This document shows positions 6,763-12,861 of a stretch of 12,861 nt of DNA, piece by piece. The notes below the pieces were generated by a model. The model had not been told where the DNA came from. It was given only the letters and a program-made list of their open reading frames with translations, and made no database searches. The position numbers and the translations under genes are program-made. Positions within the stretch are counted from its first letter, which is position 1. Every line of letters begins with the position of its first letter. Source of the DNA: Solobacterium sp. UBA3691 (GTDB lineage: Bacteria; Bacillota_I; Bacilli_A; Erysipelotrichales; Erysipelotrichaceae); assembly GCA_002372175.1 (NCBI GenBank), contig DFIS01000084.1, positions 1-12,861 of the forward strand. Reading direction: 5' to 3'.

Positions 6763-7626
6763 ATGAAGAAGAAATTATGGATCCCGATCGTGATCGTACT
6801 GCTCATTCTCGGCTTTAACAGCTCCGCCTACTCTGTACGCATGAATGAATTCGCGGCTGTCAGACAGATGGGAAGAATCGTCCGTATCGATGATACGCCG
6901 GGACTGAAGTTCCGTATTCCATTCATCCAGACCGTACAGACCATCTCTGCCCGTACGATCCTCTACGATATTCCCGAATCCGATGTCATTACCAGAGACA
7001 AGAAGACAATGACGGCAGACAACTTTGTGCTGTGGCGTGTCGTTGATCCGATGGCATATATCCGTACGCTGAATGCCTCCAGAAACAGAGCCGAAGAACG
7101 TATCGAAGCAGCTGTATACAATGCCCTGAAGAATACGATCTCCTCAATGAACCAGGATGATATCATCGCTGCCACAGGCGAGAGACTGACAGCTCTGATC
7201 ACAAACGAAGCCAACTCTGATATCGGACAGTACGGTATTGAGATTGTCACTTCTCAGATCAAGGTACTGGGACTGCCCAACGACAACGAAGAAGCCGTCT
7301 ACGAGAGAATGATCTCCGAAAGAAACAACATCGCCGCAAGCTACATTGCCGGAGGTCAGGCAGAAGCCCAGAAGATCCACAACGCCACCGACAGAGAAGT
7401 CGCCGTGCTGAAGGCCGAAGCCGAAAAGCAGGCAGCCATCCTGCGGGCAGAGGGTGAAGAACAATACATGCAGATCCTGCAGGAAGCCTACAACACCCCG
7501 GAGAAAGCCGAATTCTATGAATACGCACGTTCTCTGGATGCCATGAAAGAATCCCTCAGCGGGGAAAACAAGACCCTGATCCTGAGCAGAGATTCCGAAC
7601 TGGCAAAGATCCTCTACGGTAACTGA
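6763..7626 (+). CDS. hflC: HflC-like SPFH/band 7 membrane protein
   Basis: A 287-residue SPFH protein, the partner of HflK. A single N-terminal membrane helix (about 5-20) is followed by SAYSVRMNEFAAVRQMGRIV, parallel to the HflK opening. The band 7 domain runs to about residue 175, then an alanine and glutamate-rich coiled coil (about 175-245) with AEAEKQAAILRAEGE, and a C-terminal tail ending in SRDSELAKILYGN, typical of HflC. Length is close to other HflC proteins (about 330 residues). AGGAGG (6750-6755) precedes the ATG at 6763 by 7 bases and the gene begins 16 bases after the hflK stop, so the two are cotranscribed and share the manganese riboswitch. No ftsH is in view. Confidence 0.92.
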   Translation: MKKKLWIPIVIVLLILGFNSSAYSVRMNEFAAVRQMGRIVRIDDTPGLKFRIPFIQTVQTISARTILYDIPESDVITRDKKTMTADNFVLWRVVDPMAYIRTLNASRNRAEERIEAAVYNALKNTISSMNQDDIIAATGERLTALITNEANSDIGQYGIEIVTSQIKVLGLPNDNEEAVYERMISERNNIAASYIAGGQAEAQKIHNATDREVAVLKAEAEKQAAILRAEGEEQYMQILQEAYNTPEKAEFYEYARSLDAMKESLSGENKTLILSRDSELAKILYGN

Positions 7627-7630
7627 CGGA

Positions 7631-7665
7631 AAGTGTGAACTCCGGTTCACACTTTTATATTTTTC
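7631..7665 (+). terminator. Intrinsic terminator after hflC
   Basis: AAGTGTGAAC (7631-7640) and GTTCACACTT (7645-7654) form a perfect 10-base-pair stem with a TCCG loop, followed by TTATATTTTTC. It starts 4 bases after the hflC stop and ends the hflKC transcript. Confidence 0.93.
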
Positions 7666-7667
7666 AC

Positions 7668-7696
7668 TGTTCAGAAGCTGAGAACTAACATACAAT
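7668..7696 (+). promoter_or_regulatory. Possible promoter of the BMP-like/phosphoesterase operon
   Basis: TACAAT (7691-7696) is a five-of-six -10 box with a weak -35 match TGTTCA (7668-7673) 17 bases upstream. A promoter is needed here because a strong terminator closes the gene before; the exact boxes are uncertain. Confidence 0.45.
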
Positions 7697-7721
7697 AATC
7701 GTTGCTTCAGGAGGACAGAAA

Positions 7722-9620
7722 ATGATCGATGAATATCTGAAGGCAAAAAAATCAGGAGAGAAAGCATTTCAGCAGGCAGTGCTCCGCGGAAAGTATCCGT
7801 ATATCAGCTGCCTTGAAGATATCCTTGAAGGAAAGACCATAACCGAGAAAAAGATCGGCACTTTTGATATACCCTTAGCCATGGTGCAGGGAACCAGGAC
7901 CAGAGGACGGGCAAACGCATTCGCTGCGAATTACATGCCCCTGCAGGACAGAGACAGCGAATTTGCCTATAAGTGGATCAACGTATACAATGTCCAGACA
8001 TCCCGGGGTATCGATGATCCGATCAAGGTCTACGAATACAGACACCGTTTCTACGTACAGGAAGGAAACAAGCGCGTCTCCGTATTCCGCTGGCTTGGCA
8101 TGCGTACTGCAGCCGCCGAAGTCTACCGGATCAGCGATGGTGAAGAAGACCCGCTGTATGAAGAATTCCTGGAATTCTACCGCAATGTACCCTTGTATGA
8201 GCTGGATTTCAGCGAGACCGGCAGGTACAGATCCTTTATCAGACTGCTGGGAAGACAGCCCGAAGAAGTCTGGAAAGCGGAGGACGTACAGAGACTGAAA
8301 TCCACGTATTATCTGTTTGAGCAGCAGTTCATGAAGTGCTTCCCGGATAGTGATGACAGGATCAGTGATGCTTTCTTCCTGTATATTTCTGTCTACGGGT
8401 ATGAACAGCTGCACAGTAAGGGAAGCGCGGTGATCGCCGACAATCTGAAGAAGCTGAAAAAGGAAATCGAGGTCAAGGAAAGCGATGAAAGCGTTGTCCT
8501 TGTGGAAGATCCCGAAGAAAAGAAGTCTTCCTCACTGCTGGATATCCTGCCTGTGTTCAATTCACAGCGGGCTTTGTTTGTGTCCTTCATCTATGACAGT
8601 GATGCGGAAAGCTCTGCCTCGGTATTCGAGCACGAGATCGGACGTATCCTGCTGGAACATACACCGGAGCTGCAGATCCATACCGCAAAGTATGAATTCT
8701 GCGATACCGAAGACAAACTGGAACAGGCACTGGATCATGCCGCAATTACTTCTGACATCGTCTTTACGATATCACCTACACAGATGAACGCAGCCCTGAA
8801 AGCAGCCGTCAAGCATCCAGATACGATCTTCATGAACTGTTCCCTGAATCTGAAAGTCAATGCTGTACGTTCGTATGCTGTGCGCACATATGAGGCAAAG
8901 TTCCTGCTCGGCGCCCTGGCTGCTGTCTTCAGTGACACACACAGGATCGCGTATATTGCGGATTATCCGATCTACGGAACGATTGCGGATATCAATGCCT
9001 TTGCGATCGGTGCTTCGATGATTGATCCCGATGTCAGGGTATACCTCTGCTGGTCTGAGGCACTGGACAGCGAACAGATGAATTACCTGAAGGAACAGGA
9101 CATCTCTGTTTTCTCCGGTCCGGATTCCCTGCACCAGGAAAACAACACGACCAAGTACGGTATCTACCGCATCGGTGAAGACGGCAGTGTGATCAACCTT
9201 GCGGAACCGGTGATCAACTGGGCTGTCTTTTACAGAAAACTGCTCGGGATGATCCGCAGTGGCAGCTGGAATACCAGGGAGACAGACAACAAGTCCGTTA
9301 ATTACTGGTGGGGCATGAGTGCAGATGTTCTGGATGTAAAGATCTCCGGCTCCCTGCCCTATGCGACCAGGAAGCTGATCCTGTTACTGAAACAGGCACT
9401 GATCAAAGAGGCACTGAATCCGTTCAGCGGCGAACTGCATTCCCAGACCGGTATCGTTCAGGATAAGTACAGCGGTATCCTCAGCAACGAAGAGATCATT
9501 ACGATGGACTGGCTCAACGATAATATCATCGGCAGTATTCCTGCATTCAGTTCGCTCAATGAAACAGCCAGACAGATGGCTGACGTCAGCGGTGTCCGCA
9601 AGGTCAGGGAAACAAAATGA
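7722..9620 (+). CDS. Cytosolic BMP/PnrA-like ligand-binding protein with ParB/sulfiredoxin-like N-terminal region
   Basis: A 632-residue protein with two parts. Residues about 40-130 contain KVYEYRHRFYVQEGNKRVSV (102-121), which resembles the strand-turn and basic signature of ParB/sulfiredoxin-fold domains; residues about 135-250 are mostly helical and charged. From about residue 280, ALFVSFIYDSDAESS, the chain reads as a periplasmic-binding-protein fold of the BMP/PnrA/Med type, with DIVFTISPTQ (345-354), YEAKFLLGALAA (390-401), IAYIADYPIYGT (409-420) and FAIGASMIDP (427-436). BMP lipoproteins normally bind nucleosides outside the membrane, but there is no signal peptide or lipobox here, so it should sense a ligand in the cytosol. 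AGGAGG (7709-7714) is 7 bases before the ATG. It overlaps the next gene by 4 bases. Automatic annotation would likely call it an ABC transporter substrate-binding protein, which is misleading since no permease is nearby. Function unknown. Confidence 0.85.
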   Translation: MIDEYLKAKKSGEKAFQQAVLRGKYPYISCLEDILEGKTITEKKIGTFDIPLAMVQGTRTRGRANAFAANYMPLQDRDSEFAYKWINVYNVQTSRGIDDPIKVYEYRHRFYVQEGNKRVSVFRWLGMRTAAAEVYRISDGEEDPLYEEFLEFYRNVPLYELDFSETGRYRSFIRLLGRQPEEVWKAEDVQRLKSTYYLFEQQFMKCFPDSDDRISDAFFLYISVYGYEQLHSKGSAVIADNLKKLKKEIEVKESDESVVLVEDPEEKKSSSLLDILPVFNSQRALFVSFIYDSDAESSASVFEHEIGRILLEHTPELQIHTAKYEFCDTEDKLEQALDHAAITSDIVFTISPTQMNAALKAAVKHPDTIFMNCSLNLKVNAVRSYAVRTYEAKFLLGALAAVFSDTHRIAYIADYPIYGTIADINAFAIGASMIDPDVRVYLCWSEALDSEQMNYLKEQDISVFSGPDSLHQENNTTKYGIYRIGEDGSVINLAEPVINWAVFYRKLLGMIRSGSWNTRETDNKSVNYWWGMSADVLDVKISGSLPYATRKLILLLKQALIKEALNPFSGELHSQTGIVQDKYSGILSNEEIITMDWLNDNIIGSIPAFSSLNETARQMADVSGVRKVRETK

Positions 9621-10228
9621 GACTGCTTGTTGTATCGGACAGGGAAGAACCGGGTCTTTGGGACTACTACACTCCGCGGAAGACCGAAGATGTAGATCTG
9701 ATCCTTTCCTGCGGCGATCTTGATCCTGATTATCTGGAATTTCTGGTCACCGTCGTAAATAAGCCTCTGCTGTATGTCCGCGGCAATCATGACACGGTCT
9801 ATGACCGGAAGCCTCCCCTTGGCTGCATCGATATCGGCAGAAAGGTCTATACATATCAGAATATACGTATTCTGGGCCTGGGCGGAAGTTACCGCTACCG
9901 TCCCGGGGATGACATGTATACCGAGGCAGAGATGCGCAGACAGATCCGCAAGGCAGCCTTCGGTATATACCGGGCAAAAGGCTTTGATATCCTGCTTGCA
10001 CATGCACCGGCTGCCGGGTACGGTGATCTCGAGGATCTGGCCCACCGTGGCTTTCAGTGCTTCAATGATCTGTTAGAGAAGTACAGACCGGAATATATGC
10101 TTCATGGGCATGTACACATGGAATACGGACGTATACAGCGCGAACACATCCACGCATGCGGCACAAAGATCATCAACTGCAGCGGACATGTCATACTGGA
10201 TATTCCCGGCCGTGATACGACAAAGTAA
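9617..10228 (+). CDS. Calcineurin-like metallophosphoesterase (YfcE/MJ0936-like size)
   Basis: A 203-residue cytosolic protein of the calcineurin-like metallophosphoesterase family, which hydrolyse phosphomono- or diesters with two metal ions. Motifs in order are SDRE (7-10), GD (33-34), GNHD (56-59), His129 in LAHAP and GHVH (164-167). The first motif, normally DxH, reads D-R-E, so a glutamate stands where a metal-binding histidine is usual; the other ligands are complete. Substrate is unknown; a cyclic nucleotide or nucleotide phosphodiester is conceivable given its partner. The start overlaps the stop of the upstream gene as ATGA, indicating translational coupling and probably a shared pathway with the BMP-like protein. 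The bidirectional terminator begins right after its stop. Confidence 0.92.
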   Translation: MRLLVVSDREEPGLWDYYTPRKTEDVDLILSCGDLDPDYLEFLVTVVNKPLLYVRGNHDTVYDRKPPLGCIDIGRKVYTYQNIRILGLGGSYRYRPGDDMYTEAEMRRQIRKAAFGIYRAKGFDILLAHAPAAGYGDLEDLAHRGFQCFNDLLEKYRPEYMLHGHVHMEYGRIQREHIHACGTKIINCSGHVILDIPGRDTTK

Positions 10229-10229
10229 A

Positions 10230-10260
10230 AACAGGCACATCTTCTGTGCCTGTTGCTTTT
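10230..10260. terminator. Bidirectional intrinsic terminator
   Basis: AACAGGCACA (10230-10239) and TGTGCCTGTT (10245-10254) form a perfect 10-base-pair stem. Plus-strand reading is followed by GCTTTTTA and minus-strand reading by TTTACTTTG after the stem's own T's, so it can stop both the phosphoesterase transcript and the convergent glycerate kinase transcript. The plus-strand T run touches the kinase stop codon. Confidence 0.92.
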
Positions 10261-11402
10261 TATCTGCGCATCTCCATGCCTGTTTTAATGAATCTGAACA
10301 TGCGGATGGCTGCCTCAAGGTAGAGATCTTCCGCCCTCTGCAGTGCTTCTTCCAGAGGCATCGGCGCATTGACCGAAGTCATCAGGGAAGTGATACCATA
10401 CTCACAGATATCCAGTGCATTCTTGCCCAGGGATCCGGACAGACCTACCGCCGGTATGCCTTTCGCCTTTGCATGTGTGCCGACACCGTACATGACCTTG
10501 CCGAAGCAGCTCTGCCAGTCCGTGCGTCCCTCTCCCGTAACAACAAGATCTACACCTTCCAGACGTTCATCAAAACCGATCAGATCGAGAACTGTCTCGA
10601 TTCCCCTCTTCATATCACCGTGCAGGAAGACCTTCAGGGCTGCACCGAGACCGCCGGCAGCACCGGCACCCTGGATCGTATCACAGTCGATGCCGAATTC
10701 CTTTTTGATCACATCGCGGTAATTACACATACCGGTTTCCAGTTCCATCTGTATCGCATCATCTGCGCCCTTCTGTTTTCCGAATGTATATGTAGCCCCG
10801 TTCTCCCCGCACAGAGGATTGGTCACATCACACATGACCGTGATCTTTGCCTGCATGACTTCCGGGCAGAGACCTGACATATCGATATGTGCTACTTTTG
10901 CGAGATCTTTGCCTACACCTTCCAGTTCATTGCCTTCCGCATCCAGGAAGCGTACACCGAGAGCTCTGGCACAGCCCATACCGCCGTCGTTGGTCGCAGA
11001 ACCGCCGATCGCCACGGAGATATCACGGCATCCGTTTTTCAGTGCATGCAGGATCAGTTCTCCGGTACCGTATGTTGTTGTATACCGGGGATCTCTTTTC
11101 TCTTCCGGAACCATCGGCAGACCTGAAGCCGCTGCCATTTCGATCACTGCCTTACCATCGTCAAAGATACCGTACGAAGCTTCCGTCTCCTCCATCAGAG
11201 GACCATGTACCGGAATCTTTACATAGCTCCCGCCTTCGGCAGAAACGACCGCATCCACGGTTCCTTCACCGCCGTCCGCCACCGGTACAGAGGATACTTC
11301 ACATTCACCGAAGACAGTTTCTGCCGCCTGTGCCAGCAGTTCTGCTGTCTTCTCACTGGTAAGACTTCCCTTAAAAGAATCAGACGCAAATAACAGTTTC
11401 AT
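10260..11402 (-). CDS. garK: Glycerate 2-kinase, GarK/GlxK family
   Basis: A 380-residue cytosolic kinase of the GarK/GlxK (class II) glycerate kinase family, converting glycerate to phosphoglycerate with ATP, which links glyoxylate, glucarate or serine breakdown to glycolysis. Family signatures are DSFKGS (8-13), PVADGGEGT (40-48), GGSATNDGG (133-141), GAGAAGGLG (245-253) and TGEGRTD (289-295). Length fits the family norm of about 380. The ATG at 11402 is preferred over a GTG one codon upstream because AAGGAG (11410-11415) is then 7 bases away. It is alone between the shared terminator and its own promoter, with no other glycerate-pathway gene in view. The neighbouring efflux pump upstream has its own terminator, so it is not cotranscribed. 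Confidence 0.95.
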   Translation of the reverse strand: MKLLFASDSFKGSLTSEKTAELLAQAAETVFGECEVSSVPVADGGEGTVDAVVSAEGGSYVKIPVHGPLMEETEASYGIFDDGKAVIEMAAASGLPMVPEEKRDPRYTTTYGTGELILHALKNGCRDISVAIGGSATNDGGMGCARALGVRFLDAEGNELEGVGKDLAKVAHIDMSGLCPEVMQAKITVMCDVTNPLCGENGATYTFGKQKGADDAIQMELETGMCNYRDVIKKEFGIDCDTIQGAGAAGGLGAALKVFLHGDMKRGIETVLDLIGFDERLEGVDLVVTGEGRTDWQSCFGKVMYGVGTHAKAKGIPAVGLSGSLGKNALDICEYGITSLMTSVNAPMPLEEALQRAEDLYLEAAIRMFRFIKTGMEMRR

Positions 11403-11433
11403 CACTAATCTCCTTTATTACTGAGATACATCT

Positions 11434-11442
11434 ATCATATCA
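11434..11442 (-). promoter_or_regulatory. Extended -10 promoter of glycerate kinase
   Basis: On the minus strand TGATATGAT gives a TATGAT -10 box (five of six) with an extended TG motif and no good -35 box. The start would be near 11427, leaving a leader of about 25 bases with the AAGGAG site. The lack of a -35 box suggests an activator may help. Confidence 0.5.
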
Positions 11443-11446
11443 TCTC

Positions 11447-11458
11447 CGAAAGCTTTCG
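11447..11458. promoter_or_regulatory. Palindromic operator candidate upstream of glycerate kinase
   Basis: CGAAAGCTTTCG is a perfect 12-base palindrome in the position where a -35 box would be, just upstream of the extended -10 box. Its position and perfect symmetry suggest a dimeric regulator site; the regulator is unknown. Confidence 0.4.
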
Positions 11459-11469
11459 TACGTGATAAA

Positions 11470-11494
11470 GAAAAAGACAGACAAATGCCTGTCT
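11470..11494 (-). terminator. Intrinsic terminator of the MATE gene
   Basis: On the minus strand AGACAGGC and GTCTGTCT pair (11487-11494 with 11475-11482, 8 pairs with one G-U) around a four-base loop and are followed by TTTTTC. It lies 7 bases past the MATE stop codon and separates that gene from the glycerate kinase promoter. Confidence 0.88.
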
Positions 11495-11500
11495 CAGAGA

Positions 11501-12856
11501 TCACGCAGCGTACTTCTGCTTAAAAGCGTTGTAGCATCTTACCCACAGGATCGCCTGCAGGATGGATGTGACCGTCCAGCTCAGCGGGAAACAGATGTAC
11601 AGATAGCTGAGTTCATGATGCATCGGGAAGTACAGCCAGAGATAGGCAAGACGTACACCGCAGATACCGGTCATCGTCAGCAGTGTCGGCAGTGTAGAGT
11701 ACCCCATACCGCGCAGAGAGCTGACAAAGACATCCATGATACCGTTCAGGAACAGGAACATGCATACCCAGAACAAGCGGTACATACCGGCCTGGATAAC
11801 TTCCTCACTGTTGGTGAAGATCGACATGAAGAACTCTCCCTTGTACCAGCCGAGAAAGCCGATCGCAATACCGGAGATGATCGTCAGCCACAGGGTCGTA
11901 AACATGATGTGCTTTATATTCCTGACATTGCCGGCGCCGGCATTCTGTCCCGTAAACGTGATCGCTGCCTGTGTAAAGGCACCGGTACCGATATAGACAT
12001 ACCCCTCGATATTGGCAGCCGCACTGTTGCCGGCAACCACAGCCGAACCAAATGAGTTGACAGCAGACTGTACAACAACATTACTGATCGAGAACATCAT
12101 GCCCTGCAGACCGGCAGGAAGACCGATCGAGATGATATCCCTGGCCATCTTTTTATCAAAGCTGATCTGTTTCGGGTAGAGCTTGATCACACCTTCGTTT
12201 CTGATCAGCGCTATAGTTACCAGGAAAGCCGCAACCGCCTGCGAAATGACAGTCGCAATCGCAACACCGGCAACACTCATCTGCAGAACAACAACGAAGA
12301 ACAGGTTCAGCAGTACATTCAGCACACCGGAAATTGCCAGGAAGATCGTCGGTCTCGTCGTATCACCGTCACTGCGCAGGACAGCGGCTCCGAAGTTATA
12401 GACCATCATGAAGATCGAACCGGCAAAGAATATCCGCATGTACAGGATCGAACGGTCAATGATATTGGCAGGTGTCGCCACCAATGTAAGCATCTGCTTG
12501 GAGAATACCTGACCGATCAGGATCATCAGTATGCCTCCGGCAATGGCTATAAAGTACGAAGTATGTACAGCCGAATGTATGCCGTCCGGTTCTCCGCGTC
12601 CGATCATTCTGGCGATTACTACGTTGGCACCGACGCTCAGACCGTTAAAGATCGCTGTCAGGAAGAAGACGATCGAGCCTGTAGCACCGACAGCAGCCAG
12701 TGCCTCCTGTCCGGAGAACTTTCCTACAATGACGGTATCTGCAGAATTAAACAGCATCTGCAGCAGGGATGACAGCATCAGCGGTACTGCGAAGATAAAC
12801 ATATTCTTCAGCAGGGGACCGTTTACCATATCCAGTGACTGTGTTCTTCTATTCAT
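11501..12856 (-). CDS. MATE-family multidrug/sodium antiporter
   Basis: A 451-residue integral membrane protein of the MATE family, which exports cationic drugs or metabolites in exchange for sodium or protons. It opens with a short polar tail and GPLLKNMFIFAVPLMLSSLL, the standard first helix, then FNSADTVIVGKFSGQEALAAVGA (about 37-59), the MATE signature, and continues with about twelve hydrophobic segments in two related halves. Length matches the family (about 450). The second half begins near residue 230 with ISIGLPAGLQGMMFSISNVVVQSAVNSFG, a repeat of the first-half pattern, as expected. The start ATG lies 5 bases from the window edge, so its ribosome site and promoter cannot be seen. 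Substrate cannot be predicted. Confidence 0.93.
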   Translation of the reverse strand: MNRRTQSLDMVNGPLLKNMFIFAVPLMLSSLLQMLFNSADTVIVGKFSGQEALAAVGATGSIVFFLTAIFNGLSVGANVVIARMIGRGEPDGIHSAVHTSYFIAIAGGILMILIGQVFSKQMLTLVATPANIIDRSILYMRIFFAGSIFMMVYNFGAAVLRSDGDTTRPTIFLAISGVLNVLLNLFFVVVLQMSVAGVAIATVISQAVAAFLVTIALIRNEGVIKLYPKQISFDKKMARDIISIGLPAGLQGMMFSISNVVVQSAVNSFGSAVVAGNSAAANIEGYVYIGTGAFTQAAITFTGQNAGAGNVRNIKHIMFTTLWLTIISGIAIGFLGWYKGEFFMSIFTNSEEVIQAGMYRLFWVCMFLFLNGIMDVFVSSLRGMGYSTLPTLLTMTGICGVRLAYLWLYFPMHHELSYLYICFPLSWTVTSILQAILWVRCYNAFKQKYAA

Positions 12857-12861
12857 AGGAA

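Noticed and set aside
10104..10877. Plus-strand 257-codon open frame spanning the phosphoesterase end and glycerate kinase
   Set aside because: It crosses the bidirectional terminator, overlaps two well-supported genes and shows no recognisable domain.
11462..12055. Plus-strand 197-codon frame opposite the MATE gene
   Set aside because: Antisense to conserved membrane helices, no ribosome site, low-complexity charged translation.

Overview
The window looks like ordinary chromosome of a low-to-mid GC Gram-positive bacterium (Bacillota). Shine-Dalgarno sites are strong AGGAGG types, intrinsic terminators end in long T runs, and genes are packed in short operons with ATGA overlaps. A cytosolic BMP-like protein, a MATE pump, a ROK kinase and TrkAH together suggest a gut Erysipelotrichia or Lachnospiraceae-like lineage, but the sequence alone does not fix the family. 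There are ten protein genes and no gene-free stretch longer than about 270 bases. I see no transposase, tRNA, rRNA or CRISPR array.

Left arm (75-5539, minus strand): five genes form one probable operon, read metallo-beta-lactamase-fold hydrolase, ROK sugar kinase, trkA, trkH, alpha/beta esterase, ending in an intrinsic terminator at 49-71. The core is a potassium uptake system: TrkH is the membrane subunit and TrkA the cytosolic nucleotide-binding gate. The promoter sits so close to the first ATG that the mRNA may be leaderless.

Centre (5540-7663, plus strand): a divergent promoter drives hflK-hflC, two SPFH membrane proteins. Their 5' leader holds a sequence that I read as a yybP-ykoY manganese riboswitch, followed by a ten-base-pair intrinsic terminator and a possible antiterminator. 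Manganese control of an hflKC pair is the most striking feature here, because this riboswitch class is best known for manganese exporters and related membrane proteins.

Right of centre (7722-10260, plus strand): a two-gene operon encodes a cytosolic protein joining a ParB/sulfiredoxin-like N-terminal region to a BMP/PnrA-like ligand-binding domain, then a small metallophosphoesterase whose start overlaps the first gene's stop. It ends in a bidirectional terminator shared with the convergent glycerate kinase.

Right arm (10260-12856, minus strand): a glycerate 2-kinase with its own extended -10 promoter and a palindromic operator candidate, and upstream of it a MATE-family efflux pump with its own terminator.
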